A stretch of 64,000 bases of DNA, from the NCBI GenBank assembly GCA_050187875.1, contig JBFWXB010000002.1, positions 135,727 through 199,726 on the forward strand, in the 5' to 3' direction. A program made the translations under genes and the position numbers. A model generated the notes under the pieces. The model ran no database searches. It saw only the letters and a program-made list of their open reading frames with translations, and was not told the origin of the DNA. This document shows, in pieces, positions 1 through 8,810 of the stretch. The number at the start of each line of letters is the position of its first letter. The stretch's first letter is position 1. This stretch comes from JAFKKS01 sp050187875. Lineage in GTDB: Bacteria; Pseudomonadota; Alphaproteobacteria; Rhizobiales; Xanthobacteraceae.

Positions 1-467
1 GCCGCACGCTGCTCGGCGGAGGGCGGCACCGTCACGTAGAAATCGTCGAAGCTGTATTCGGAGCCGGCATAGAGGTTCCATGCGTCCCGCAAATCCTGCG
101 GCAGCAATCGGAGCCTCGAGCGCGGCGCGTCATCGCCCGGCCACTGGCCGCTGAGGATGTCGACGAGGCGATCGGGCGCCGCCATTTTATCGATCGCCTG
201 GTCGGTCAGCGCGGTCGCCGTGGTGCCAATCAACATCTGCCCGAAGGGCCCAAGCCGCGCCTCCTTTCCCGTCAGGCGCAGGTAGGCGTGCAGCACCTGG
301 CGATTAAGCGAGGTTGCGACGGTGCGAAACTCCACCCGCTTCTGGATCGTCGACAGATCATGGTGCTCGACGGCGTGCACGAGACGATACAGGTCAACGA
401 ACGGCCACAGGGTGTAGGCCGCGAAAATCAAAAGAAGCGGAATGCCAAGGCGAACGACCCAGCGCAT
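1..467 (-). CDS. DUF2939-type membrane-anchored protein, 3' end outside the window
   Basis: The frame runs from an ATG at 467 to the window edge without a stop, so only the N-terminal 155 residues are visible. Residues about 6-22 are hydrophobic and would act as an uncleaved anchor or signal. They are followed by the segment LWPFVDLYRLVHAVEHHD, which resembles the start of DUF2939 proteins. The remainder is soluble and alternates helices with short hydrophobic stretches, consistent with a periplasmic domain. It is divergent from cysK with about 110 bases between starts. No biochemical role is established for this family to my knowledge. No clear ribosome binding site precedes the ATG, so the start is probable rather than certain. 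Confidence 0.6.
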   Translation of the reverse strand, partial: MRWVVRLGIPLLLIFAAYTLWPFVDLYRLVHAVEHHDLSTIQKRVEFRTVATSLNRQVLHAYLRLTGKEARLGPFGQMLIGTTATALTDQAIDKMAAPDRLVDILSGQWPGDDAPRSRLRLLPQDLRDAWNLYAGSEYSFDDFYVTVPPSAEQRA

Positions 468-579
468 AGGACGAAGTACGCCGCTCAATGCGGCACCTTC
501 GGGGCGGCCCTGACATTTCCGCGTGTTGCGGCGCCTTCGGCGCTCCTCTAACCTCCCCGCTCCTGTCCCCCCACGAAAA

Positions 580-1620
580 ATGACAATGCAGACACGCAAC
601 GGCATCATCGAGGCGATCGGCAACACCCCTCTCATCAGGCTGCAGCGTGCGTCGGACGCGACCGGCTGTACCATTTTGGGCAAAGCCGAGTTCATGAATC
701 CGGGCCAATCGGTCAAGGACCGGGCCGGCCGCCAGATGATTCTCGAAGCGGAAAAGCGCGGCGAGCTCAAACCCGGCGGGCTCGTGGTCGAGAGCACCGC
801 CGGCAACACCGGCATCGGCCTCGCCCTCGTCGCCAATGCGCGTGGCTATCGCACCATCATCGTCATCCCCGAAACGCAGAGCCAGGAAAAAAAGGACATG
901 CTGCGCCTCTGCGGCGCGGCCTTGATCGAGGTGCCGGCGGCTCCCTTCAGCAACCCAAACAATTATCAGCACGTCGGGCGACGGCTGGCGGAGAAGCTGC
1001 GCAAGAGCGAACCGAATGGCGTCATCTTCGCCGACCAATGGAACAATCTCGACAACCGCAAGGCCCATTACGTCTCGACCGGGCCCGAGATCTGGGAGCA
1101 GACGGACGGCAAGGTCGACGCCTTCATCTGCGCGATCGGCACCGGCGGCACGATCGCGGGAACATCGCAGTTCCTGCGCGAGAAGAAGAAAGATATCGTC
1201 ATCGGAGTAGCCGACCCGCGCGGCGCGGCGATGTATGACCTTTTCACGCGCGGCGAAGCAAAAACCTCCGAGGGCGGCTCGATCACCGAGGGTATCGGCC
1301 TCGGTCGTGTGACGCCCATCATCGAGGGCATGAAGGTCGACAAGGCCTATCTCATTCCGGACGAAGAGGCCGTGCCTTACGTGTTTGACCTTCTCGAACA
1401 TGAGGGTCTCTGCATCGGCGGCTCGTCGGGCATCAACGTCGCCGGCGCCGTGCGCCTGGCGAAGGAACTGGGGCCGGGGCACACCATCGTCACGGTGCTC
1501 GCCGATTTCGGCACGCGCTATCAATCGAAGCTTTTCAACCCGCAATTCTTGCGCTCCAAAAACCTGCCGGTGCCGGCGTGGCTGGAGCGCAAGGTCGACA
1601 TCAAGCCTCCGCTCGAATGA
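580..1620 (+). CDS. cysK: Cysteine synthase (O-acetylserine sulfhydrylase)
   Basis: PLP-dependent enzyme that makes L-cysteine from O-acetylserine and sulfide in the cytoplasm. At 346 residues it is slightly longer than a typical CysK. Visible motifs are PGQSVKDRAG with the PLP lysine at about residue 46, the substrate loop TAGNTGIG at 73-80 and the phosphate-binding GTGGT at 187-191. The C-terminal stretch QSKLFNPQFLRSKNLPVPAW is typical of the alphaproteobacterial subgroup. An ATG at 580 is followed by a second at 586, and either could be used. The stop overlaps the start of the next gene as ATGA, so the two are probably translationally coupled. A cystathionine beta-synthase cannot be excluded by eye but is less likely. 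Confidence 0.92.
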   Translation: MTMQTRNGIIEAIGNTPLIRLQRASDATGCTILGKAEFMNPGQSVKDRAGRQMILEAEKRGELKPGGLVVESTAGNTGIGLALVANARGYRTIIVIPETQSQEKKDMLRLCGAALIEVPAAPFSNPNNYQHVGRRLAEKLRKSEPNGVIFADQWNNLDNRKAHYVSTGPEIWEQTDGKVDAFICAIGTGGTIAGTSQFLREKKKDIVIGVADPRGAAMYDLFTRGEAKTSEGGSITEGIGLGRVTPIIEGMKVDKAYLIPDEEAVPYVFDLLEHEGLCIGGSSGINVAGAVRLAKELGPGHTIVTVLADFGTRYQSKLFNPQFLRSKNLPVPAWLERKVDIKPPLE

Positions 1621-2342
1621 TCATGGCAACCGACCTCCTCTTCCGCGATGACGCTTATCTGCGCGACGCCGCCGCCAAGGTTTTGGCGCTGACGGATGAC
1701 GGCGGGATCGTGCTTGACCGCACGCTGTTCTACGCAACCTCCGGCGGCCAGCCGACCGACACCGGCACGCTGACACTCGCGACCGGCGCAACCGCGCGCG
1801 TCGCCGCCGCGGCTTATACCGATGCCGCGAAGACCGAGATCGTGCATCGTCTCGATCCCGCGACGACGGATCGTCCTGCGGTCGGGGACGCGGTACGCCT
1901 CGCCATCGACTGGGAGCCGCGTTACGCGCGCATGCGCATGCACACCGCGCTGCATCTGCTCTCGGCCGCCCTGCCCTATCCCGTGACCGGCGGCTCGGTC
2001 GGCGATGTGGAAGGCCGCCTCGATTTCGATATCCCTGATGCCGGCCTCGACAAGGACGAGATCAGCGCGAAGCTCGCCGAGATGATCGCAAAGGATGCGG
2101 ACGTGTCAGCCCGCTGGATCAGCGACGCCGAGCTCGAAGCCAATCCCGGGCTCGTGAAGACCATGTCGGTCAAGCCGCCGATAGGCACCGGCCGCGTGCG
2201 GCTGATCGAGATCGCCGGCCTTGATCTGCAGCCTTGCGGCGGCACGCATGTGCGGCGCACCTCAGAGATCGGCGCAGTGCGCGTCACGCAGATCGAGAAA
2301 AAGGGCAAGCAGAACCGGCGCGTCCGGCTCGCTTTCGTCTGA
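1617..2342 (+). CDS. Alanyl-tRNA editing protein (AlaX-type)
   Basis: Free-standing editing domain related to the C-terminal part of alanyl-tRNA synthetase. Known members hydrolyse Ser-tRNA(Ala). The 241-residue product carries the zinc ligands of the family: HTALH (His 109 and His 113) and CGGTH (Cys 207 and His 211). It also has the GGQP motif near residue 43. The start ATG at 1617 overlaps the cysK stop, with another in-frame ATG at 1623. A Ser-tRNA(Ala) proofreading function beside a serine-derived amino acid pathway is reasonable, but co-function with cysK is inference. Confidence 0.85.
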   Translation: MIMATDLLFRDDAYLRDAAAKVLALTDDGGIVLDRTLFYATSGGQPTDTGTLTLATGATARVAAAAYTDAAKTEIVHRLDPATTDRPAVGDAVRLAIDWEPRYARMRMHTALHLLSAALPYPVTGGSVGDVEGRLDFDIPDAGLDKDEISAKLAEMIAKDADVSARWISDAELEANPGLVKTMSVKPPIGTGRVRLIEIAGLDLQPCGGTHVRRTSEIGAVRVTQIEKKGKQNRRVRLAFV

Positions 2343-2439
2343 TGCCGCTCCTGTTGCCCTTGAGCGGCGAAGGAACATCACGTCGCCGTCGCCATTGAGC
2401 TATCGCACGCGCCGCGCGCGAACATCGAAAGGCTGATCC

Positions 2440-3312
2440 ATGTCTCCGGAGACTTCGCTCCCCAGCCGCTGGCTGAAATCGACCGAGTGGCTGGCGGACA
2501 ATCTCAAGCGGCCGGATGTCGTCGTCGTGGACGGCTCTTTCTATCTTCCGACGCAGAAGCGCGATGCGCAAAAAGAATATGACGACGGGCATATCCCGGG
2601 CGCAGTCTTCTTCGACATCGACAAGGTCGCGGACCACTCGACCGATCTGCCGCATATGATGCCGGGGCCGAATATCTTTCGCGAGGCTGTCGAAGCGCTG
2701 GGCATCAGCAAGACCGACACCATCGTCATCTATGACGGCATGGGGCTGATGTCGGCGCCGCGGGTCTGGTGGACCTTCCGCCTCTTCGGCGCACCAAATG
2801 TCTTTATCCTTGATGGCGGCATGCCGAAATGGAAAGCGGAGCATCGCCCGCTCGAACCCGGCGCGGTCAAGCGTGAACGAAGCCATTTCGATGCGGAGAT
2901 GCAGACCGGCAAAGTGGCCTCCGTCGACGACGTGCAACTCGCCCTGAGCACGCGCGACACGCAGGTTGTCGACGCCCGCGCCGCCGATCGCTTCCGCGGT
3001 GAGGCGCCGGAGCCGCGCGCCGGACTTAAATCGGGGCACATGCCCGGGGCGTTGAACGTGCCTTACAGCGGCTTGCTCGAAAACGGGCGGCTGGCGTCCA
3101 CCGACAAAATCCGCAAGACGTTCGAGGACGGCGGTGTCGATCTCGACAAGCCCGTGATCACGAGTTGCGGCTCCGGCGTCACCGCGGCTGTGCTCTGGTT
3201 CGCGCTCGATGCGCTCGGAAAGCCGCCGGCCGCGCTTTACGACGGCTCGTGGACGGAATGGGCGTCGCGGCCCGATCTGCCAATCGCGAACGGTCCGGCG
3301 AAGAAGGCGTGA
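2440..3312 (+). CDS. sseA: 3-mercaptopyruvate (or thiosulfate) sulfurtransferase
   Basis: Two-domain rhodanese of 290 residues that moves sulfane sulfur from 3-mercaptopyruvate to a thiol or cyanide acceptor. The N-terminal rhodanese domain (about 10-140) is inactive. The C-terminal one (about 160-285) holds the active-site loop CGSGVTA with the catalytic cysteine at about 243. CGSGVTA is the loop associated with mercaptopyruvate specificity, whereas thiosulfate enzymes usually have CRKGVT. The conserved DARAADRFRGEAPEPR stretch and the C-terminal YDGSWTEWA are both present. The gene is the third of a co-directional sulfur cluster after cysK and the AlaX gene, about 100 bases downstream. Confidence 0.92.
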   Translation: MSPETSLPSRWLKSTEWLADNLKRPDVVVVDGSFYLPTQKRDAQKEYDDGHIPGAVFFDIDKVADHSTDLPHMMPGPNIFREAVEALGISKTDTIVIYDGMGLMSAPRVWWTFRLFGAPNVFILDGGMPKWKAEHRPLEPGAVKRERSHFDAEMQTGKVASVDDVQLALSTRDTQVVDARAADRFRGEAPEPRAGLKSGHMPGALNVPYSGLLENGRLASTDKIRKTFEDGGVDLDKPVITSCGSGVTAAVLWFALDALGKPPAALYDGSWTEWASRPDLPIANGPAKKA

Positions 3313-3322
3313 CTCTCTTGTT

Positions 3323-3452
3323 GTCATGCCCGCACCCGGGCCTGGCCTTCGGCCAGCCCGAGTACAAGCTCCAGCGGGCATCCAGTACGCCCTGCTTTCA
3401 TCGTAGCACACGGCGTACTGGGTCCCCGCCTTCGCGGGGACGACGCCGAGTA
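3323..3452 (+). repeat. Extragenic palindromic repeat cluster
   Basis: This intergenic stretch between two convergent genes holds several inverted repeats. CATGCCCGC pairs with GCGGGCATCC, CAGTACGCC pairs with GGCGTACTG, and GTCCCCGCCTTCGCGGGGAC is a compact hairpin. The style matches mobile extragenic palindromes of Hyphomicrobiales genomes. It may also act as a bidirectional transcription stop between sseA and the ABC permease gene, although no T-run follows the hairpins. Confidence 0.6.
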
Positions 3453-3454
3453 GC

Positions 3455-4306
3455 TCAGCTCTTCACGGCGCCCGCCGTGAGCCCTGACACCATGTAGCGG
3501 CGGAAGGCGTAGTAGATCGCGGCAGGCGGCAGCGCGTAGATCACCCCGGTCGTCATCAAGAGTTCCCACGGCGAGTCGTCCGCGGCGAGGAAGTTTCCCA
3601 GCGCGACGGGCAGCGTCAGCTCGACATCCTTCGAGAGCAGCAGGAACGCATAGAGATATTCGTTCCACGCGAGCAGTAGCGCGTAGGTGCCCACCGCAAC
3701 CAGCGACGGCATCATCAGCGGCAGATAGATCAGCCGGAAAAGCTGCAGCGTGGTCGCGCCGTCGACCGTTGCCGCCTCGTCCAATTCGACAGGCAATTTA
3801 TCGGAGGCCTGCTTCAGGACCCAGATCGCGTAAGGCGCCGCAATCGTGACCATCGCAAGGATCAGCGACCAGTGATTGTTGAGCAGCCCGTAGATGCCCA
3901 TCGTGCGGTACATCGGCACGGCAAGGAAAGCGGCCGGAATGAAGTAGGTGAACAGCGCGAGGTTCATGATCGCGCGGCCGCCCTTCACCCGCAGCCGCGA
4001 GATAGCGAAGGCAGCTGTCGTCGCGATCAACAACGTGAACGCGCCGACCGCGACGGCGATGACGACCGAGTTCCAGAACTGGACGTAGAAATCGCGCAGG
4101 AAGTAGTGCTGCTGCTTGAAGACGATCTCGAAATTGCGCAGCGTTGGATGGTCAGGCCACAGCTTGCCGCTGAAGGCGTCCTCTTTCGGCGAGATCGAGA
4201 ACAGGAACAGGTGGTAGAGCGGCAGCATCGTCCAGACGAACACCGGGATGCCGATGAGCAGAAGCTTCGCTTCGGTGCCGATGTCGCGGAGTGATGGGAT
4301 CCTCAT
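3455..4306 (-). CDS. ABC sugar-type importer permease, second subunit (CUT1 MalG-like)
   Basis: Inner-membrane permease of 283 residues with about six hydrophobic segments. The cytoplasmic EAA loop reads EAATVDGATTLQLFRLIYLPLMMPS, shortened here to its key part EAATVDGATTLQLF, and docks to an ATPase. The long first periplasmic loop and the C-terminal RYMVSGLTAGAVKS are typical of MalG/UgpE-type subunits. The start overlaps the end of the upstream permease gene by four bases. Substrate cannot be read from sequence; the class usually takes up mono- or oligosaccharides, polyols or glycerol phosphate. No ATP-binding subunit is encoded beside it. Confidence 0.88.
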   Translation of the reverse strand: MRIPSLRDIGTEAKLLLIGIPVFVWTMLPLYHLFLFSISPKEDAFSGKLWPDHPTLRNFEIVFKQQHYFLRDFYVQFWNSVVIAVAVGAFTLLIATTAAFAISRLRVKGGRAIMNLALFTYFIPAAFLAVPMYRTMGIYGLLNNHWSLILAMVTIAAPYAIWVLKQASDKLPVELDEAATVDGATTLQLFRLIYLPLMMPSLVAVGTYALLLAWNEYLYAFLLLSKDVELTLPVALGNFLAADDSPWELLMTTGVIYALPPAAIYYAFRRYMVSGLTAGAVKS

Positions 4307-5178
4307 CGCGACAGCCTCTTCATCATCACGTAGACGAGCGGCAGCACCAGCGGCAGCGCGCAGACGATCGACGCCATCGCGAGATCGAGTTGATCGAGGC
4401 GCAGGTAACGGATGCCGAGCGTCGAGAGGACATGCGTGAGGTCAGCCGGACCGCCGCCGGTCAAGAGATAGACGCTGTTGAAGTCGCCCAGCGTCCAGAT
4501 CATCGAGAGCAATGTGCAGGTCAGATACAGCGTCTGCATCGACGGCCAGGTGATGAAACGGAACGTCTGCCAGCCGTTGGCGCCGTCAACCTTCGCCGCT
4601 TCGTAGAGGTCATTCGAAATCGCGAGCCGCCCGGTCACCAGGATCAGCGTCCAGAACGGCAGCGATTTCCAGATGTGCATCAGAATCGTCATCGTCAGCG
4701 CGATCGTGGGATCGTTGAGCCAGTTCGGACCGTCCTCCGCAGTGAGCTTGAAGATCAGCTGATTGATCACCCCCCATTCGGGATTGAGCATGAAGCGCAC
4801 CGACAGGATCGTCGGAATCGACGGCACCGCCCAGGGCAGGATGAACAGGACCGAGAGCCAGCGGATCCAGGCGCGCTGCTGCACAAAGAAGCCCGAGAGC
4901 AGCAGCGCGATCACCATCTTGATGTTGATGCCGATCAACAAAAAGATGAGCGTGTTGACGGCGGCGCGTGCGAAAATCGGATCGTTGTAGAGCGCGACAT
5001 AGCTCGCCGGATGCCGCGCCAGCCAGAAGCCGTACCCGACCGGATAGAGCACGAACGCGCAGAAGATGAGCAAATACGGCGTAACGAGGAGAAGACCCCA
5101 CGCCTGCGCGGGCGTGAGCCAAGACGACATCGGCCCGCGCCGGACCGCGTCGTCGGATGCGAGGGTCATCGTTGCCAT
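4303..5178 (-). CDS. ABC sugar-type importer permease, first subunit (CUT1 MalF-like)
   Basis: Permease of 291 residues with six predicted transmembrane segments and the EAA loop EAAKVDGANGWQTFRFITWP near residue 195. The N-terminal hydrophobic segment (about 28-50) and a tail ending in two to three basic residues fit MalF/UgpA-type proteins without the large periplasmic domain of E. coli MalF. It would pair with the overlapping downstream permease as a heterodimer. An alternative start lies three codons in, at Met 4. The binding-protein gene lies about 100 bases upstream and is co-directional. Confidence 0.88.
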   Translation of the reverse strand: MATMTLASDDAVRRGPMSSWLTPAQAWGLLLVTPYLLIFCAFVLYPVGYGFWLARHPASYVALYNDPIFARAAVNTLIFLLIGINIKMVIALLLSGFFVQQRAWIRWLSVLFILPWAVPSIPTILSVRFMLNPEWGVINQLIFKLTAEDGPNWLNDPTIALTMTILMHIWKSLPFWTLILVTGRLAISNDLYEAAKVDGANGWQTFRFITWPSMQTLYLTCTLLSMIWTLGDFNSVYLLTGGGPADLTHVLSTLGIRYLRLDQLDLAMASIVCALPLVLPLVYVMMKRLSR

Positions 5179-5276
5179 GGCGGTAGCTTAGACCTCCCGG
5201 CACGATAGGGAAGCGCGCGGCGCAGGAAGCGCCGCGGCTCCGATTCGCGGCCGGATCATGGCGGACCGTACTCCGG

Positions 5277-6656
5277 TCAGCCCGCGACTTCCTTGATGCG
5301 GGCGATCAATTCGTCGACCGCCTTTTCGACCGGCACCTTCTCGCTCACCACCCGGTTCATCGCCTTCGCCCAGACGTTCTCGTTGTTGAGGATGGTGAAT
5401 TTGTAGTTCTTGGTGAAGTCGAAAGGTGCAGTGCCGCCCATGAACTGGTTGTAGACGGCCTTGCGGTGGCGATCGGCCTGCCAGAAGGCGCTCTTCTGGC
5501 CGGCGGTCGTGACCGGGAACCAGCGTCCAAGCGCGCCTTCGACGTAAGGCTGGAGATTTTCCTCCTGCAGCAGGAAGCTCACGAACTCCTTCGCCCGCTT
5601 CTTGTTCTTGGCGTTCGCGAAGATCACACCGGTCTTGACATCGGAGCGATATTTGATCGCCGAGCCGTCCGGCTTCTTCGGGAAGGCCGCTGTGATGATC
5701 GTTTCCTCATACGCCTTCTTGCCGGCCGCGCGCTGCTCTGGTGTGAGCGCCGGATTTTGCGAGTCCTCGAACCATTTCGCGGCGATCGAAATGGTGAAGT
5801 TGTGCGTCATCACCGTCGTCTTGTTGTGGAAGGCAACGTTGTTGTCCGGGTCCTTCCAGGTCGTCGACGACGGCGGCGTGCAGCCTTTCACATAGACGTC
5901 GGTGTAGTCCTTCAGCGCCGAAACCAGGCCCTTCTTCACATTGGGATCGTCGACGAGAAGCTTTCCGTCGTCGTCGACGAGCTTGACGTTATAGGCGTCC
6001 ATGAACGTGTAGAACGACTGAAAGGAGTCGGTGGACTCCACACCCATCGGCTGGCCGATGCCGTAGATACGCTGCCCGGTCGCCTTGCGCGACGCCGGCT
6101 GCACCTTGTTGCACCAGAACGAGAAATATTCCTTCCATGTGGTCGGGATATCGCTCTCTTTGAAGCCGGCCTGCTCCAGCATGTCCTTCCAGATCTGGAC
6201 ATGCATGGTCTGCTGCTTGAGCGGGAAGCCGTAATAGCCCTTCTTCTTGGTCTGGTCGTTGTAGAGATACGTGGTTTCGAGCGTATTCGGCGCGAACGCG
6301 TCCTTCATCGGCAGAAGAATGTCGGAGAGGTCCTCAAGCTTGCCCTCGAAGGCCCACTTGCCGCCGGCCTGGACGTCATAGCTGTCCGAATAAGCGACGT
6401 CCGGCACGGTGCCGGAGTCGAGAGCGGCGACCGTCTTCGGGATCATGTCCTGGATCGCATATTGCGACAGCTCGACCTTGACCCCGCTCTTGGCCTCGAA
6501 TTTCTTGATGGCAGCAAGCAGGGCGTCGTCTTCCGACTTGTAGAAGCCCTTGCCCCACCAGATCGTCATCGTTTCCTGTGCGCGCAGCGACGTCGAGGCC
6601 AACAAGGCCGCGCCGCAGATCAGCGCGCCGGCGAGACGCGCAAGCTTCATGTCCAT
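5277..6656 (-). CDS. Extracellular solute-binding protein, family 1
   Basis: Periplasmic receptor of 459 residues with a Sec signal peptide (basic start, hydrophobic core, then ALLASTSLRAQE with cleavage after the Ala-Gln region). The mature part starts TMTIWWGKGFYKSED, followed by the pattern of a cluster-D carbohydrate-binding protein. 'FEAKSGVKVELSQY' is typical of the family. Its first gene position, ahead of the two permease genes, indicates a binding protein plus permease operon. Ligand is unknown. The missing local ATPase suggests sharing of a generic MsmK/UgpC-type ATPase or a distant gene. Confidence 0.88.
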   Translation of the reverse strand: MDMKLARLAGALICGAALLASTSLRAQETMTIWWGKGFYKSEDDALLAAIKKFEAKSGVKVELSQYAIQDMIPKTVAALDSGTVPDVAYSDSYDVQAGGKWAFEGKLEDLSDILLPMKDAFAPNTLETTYLYNDQTKKKGYYGFPLKQQTMHVQIWKDMLEQAGFKESDIPTTWKEYFSFWCNKVQPASRKATGQRIYGIGQPMGVESTDSFQSFYTFMDAYNVKLVDDDGKLLVDDPNVKKGLVSALKDYTDVYVKGCTPPSSTTWKDPDNNVAFHNKTTVMTHNFTISIAAKWFEDSQNPALTPEQRAAGKKAYEETIITAAFPKKPDGSAIKYRSDVKTGVIFANAKNKKRAKEFVSFLLQEENLQPYVEGALGRWFPVTTAGQKSAFWQADRHRKAVYNQFMGGTAPFDFTKNYKFTILNNENVWAKAMNRVVSEKVPVEKAVDELIARIKEVAG

Positions 6657-6817
6657 GATCGACTCCCTTAGCGTGCGTTCTTTTTTCAGCCGTCCGTCAA
6701 GGAAGTGCTGGCGCGGAGCGGCCAGGGGCCTTCGCCCCTCATCTCCTTGTACGATGACCTGACAACTCGGTCAACGCGCGGCTTCGCCGCGGCACGCTTC
6801 GTCAGTGCGGCCGATCC

Positions 6818-7597
6818 TCAGTGCAGGATCTGACTGAGGAAGAGCTTCGTTCGCTCGTGCTGCGGATGGGCGAAGAATTCGTTGGGCTCGTTCGCTTCAA
6901 CGATCTGACCGGCATCCATGAAGATGACGCGGTTCGCCACCTGCCGTGCGAAGCCCATCTCGTGGGTCACGCACAGCATGGTCATGCCGTCCTCCGCGAG
7001 GCGCACCATGGTGTCGAGCACCTCCTTGACCATTTCAGGGTCGAGGGCGGAGGTCGGCTCATCGAACAGCATTATCTTCGGGTTCATGCAGAGCGCGCGC
7101 GCGATCGCGACGCGCTGCTGCTGGCCGCCGGAAAGTTGCCCCGGATATTTGTTCGCCTGCTCCGGGATCTTCACCCGGGTCAGGTATTTCATCGCCACCT
7201 CTTCCGCGTCCTTCTTCGGCATCTTGCGCACCCAGATGGGCGCGAGCGTGCAGTTCTCCATGACCGTGAGATGCGGAAACAGATTGAAATGCTGGAACAC
7301 CATGCCGACTTCGCGGCGGATCTCGTCGATCTTCTTGAGATCGTTCGTGAGCTCGATGCCGTCGACGACGATGCGGCCCTGCTGATGCTCCTCCAGCCGG
7401 TTGATGCAGCGGATCATCGTGGACTTGCCGGAGCCCGACGGTCCGCAGATGACGATGCGCTCGCCACGCTGAACCTTCAGGTTGATGTCGCGCAGGACGT
7501 GAAAATCGCCGTACCACTTATGCACCGCGTCGAGGTCGACGGCAGCCTTGCCGTTCGATGCGGCAGTGGGAGCAACGGCGGGAACAGTCTGGTTCAT
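6818..7597 (-). CDS. aapP: General L-amino acid ABC transporter, ATP-binding protein
   Basis: ATPase of the broad-specificity amino acid importer AapJQMP, 259 residues. Walker A is GPSGSGKST at 52-60, the Q-loop sits in VFQHFNLFPH, the signature LSGGQ is at about 155-159 and Walker B ends in LFDEP near 180. The H-loop is CVTHEMG. I chose the ATG at 7597 because AAAGGA lies a few bases upstream in the transcript. The open frame continues further upstream into the aapM gene and that extension is not part of the protein. It is the last gene of the operon, 20 bases after aapM. Confidence 0.95.
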   Translation of the reverse strand: MNQTVPAVAPTAASNGKAAVDLDAVHKWYGDFHVLRDINLKVQRGERIVICGPSGSGKSTMIRCINRLEEHQQGRIVVDGIELTNDLKKIDEIRREVGMVFQHFNLFPHLTVMENCTLAPIWVRKMPKKDAEEVAMKYLTRVKIPEQANKYPGQLSGGQQQRVAIARALCMNPKIMLFDEPTSALDPEMVKEVLDTMVRLAEDGMTMLCVTHEMGFARQVANRVIFMDAGQIVEANEPNEFFAHPQHERTKLFLSQILH

Positions 7598-7617
7598 GAT
7601 CGGCGTCCTTTGGATTC

Positions 7618-8808
7618 TCAGCGGCGATCGGCACGGGCAAGCCGCGCTTCGACGTTCTTGGCGTAACGGGACATTCCGTAGCAGAAGATGAAATAGAAGA
7701 TGGCGGCGAACACATACCCGGTGGCGCTCGTCACCGGTGTCGCCCATTTCGGGTCGATGCGCGCGGCCTCGATCGTCTTGAGCAGATCGAAGATGCCGAC
7801 GACGAAGACGAGCGTCGTGTCCTTGAACAGGCCGATATAGGTGTTGACGATGTTGGGCACGGTGATCTTGAGCGCCTGCGGCAAGATGATGAGGCGCATC
7901 ATCTGCCAGTAGCCAAGGCCAACGGCCATCGCGCCTTCATACTGCCCTTTCGGGATGGCCTGCAGGCCCGCGCGCACGACCTCGGCCATATAGGCCGACG
8001 AGAACATCGCGATGCCGACGAGAGCACGCAACAGCTTGTCCGGCGACCACGCCTCAGGCACGAAGAGCGGCAGCATGACGCTCGCCATGAAGAGCACCGT
8101 GATCAGCGGCACGCCGCGCACGAACTCGATATATATCACCGAGAACAGCTTCACCGCCGGCATGTGCGAGCGCCGGCCGAGCGCCAGCAGAATGCCGAAC
8201 GGCAGCGAGCACACGATGCCGACGGTCGCGACCACGATGGTGACGAGAATGCCGCCCCAGAGCGTCGTATCGACGGTGCGCAAGCCGATGAGAGGCCAAC
8301 CGCGCAACAGAATGAACGACGCGATCGGCAGGATGACGAAGAAGTAAAAGGCGCCGATATCGCGGCGCGGCGCGCTCAAGCGCAGCAGCCAGAGCACGCC
8401 GATCGCCAGCATCGCGAAGAAGATATCGACACGCCAGCGCTCAGGGATCGGATAGGAGCCGTACACGAAATAGGCGAGACGCTCGCGCACGAAAGCCCAG
8501 CAGGCGCCGACTTCCGGCCGCGCCGCCGTTTCCAGGCACGCTTCGCGATCGGCGCCGCTCCAAACCGCATCGACCAGCGCGAACTTGATGATCGGCGGAA
8601 TGATCCACAGCGCCAGCAGAATGATGACGATCGAGAGGAGCGCATCCTTCGGCGTGGCGAAGAAATTCTTGCGCAGCCACCCCCACGCCCCGCGCTCGCC
8701 CAGCGGCGGCGGTAGCGCCTCGACCGGCACGTCGCGGATATAAGCGATGCTGTGTTCAGGATCGAGCTTGGCGACTTCAGCTTCCGTTGTGGTCGCGGAT
8801 ATCGACAT
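7618..8808 (-). CDS. aapM: General L-amino acid ABC transporter permease
   Basis: Inner-membrane subunit of 396 residues, larger than ordinary polar amino acid permeases because of extra N-terminal membrane segments, as in Rhizobium AapM. The HisM-type core in the C-terminal half includes the conserved loop EVVRAGLQAIPKGQYEGAMA, followed by the LGLGYWQMM-like and LIILPQALK motifs that contact the ATPase. It starts two bases after the end of aapQ, with GGAGCG as a likely ribosome binding site, so translation is probably coupled. Confidence 0.94.
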   Translation of the reverse strand: MSISATTTEAEVAKLDPEHSIAYIRDVPVEALPPPLGERGAWGWLRKNFFATPKDALLSIVIILLALWIIPPIIKFALVDAVWSGADREACLETAARPEVGACWAFVRERLAYFVYGSYPIPERWRVDIFFAMLAIGVLWLLRLSAPRRDIGAFYFFVILPIASFILLRGWPLIGLRTVDTTLWGGILVTIVVATVGIVCSLPFGILLALGRRSHMPAVKLFSVIYIEFVRGVPLITVLFMASVMLPLFVPEAWSPDKLLRALVGIAMFSSAYMAEVVRAGLQAIPKGQYEGAMAVGLGYWQMMRLIILPQALKITVPNIVNTYIGLFKDTTLVFVVGIFDLLKTIEAARIDPKWATPVTSATGYVFAAIFYFIFCYGMSRYAKNVEARLARADRR

Positions 8809-8810
8809 GA

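Noticed and set aside
4291..5208. Plus-strand frame of 305 codons opposite the sugar permease genes
   Set aside because: It is antisense to two permeases with intact EAA loops and is dominated by Arg, Asp, Glu and His, a common artefact of antisense reading of membrane proteins.
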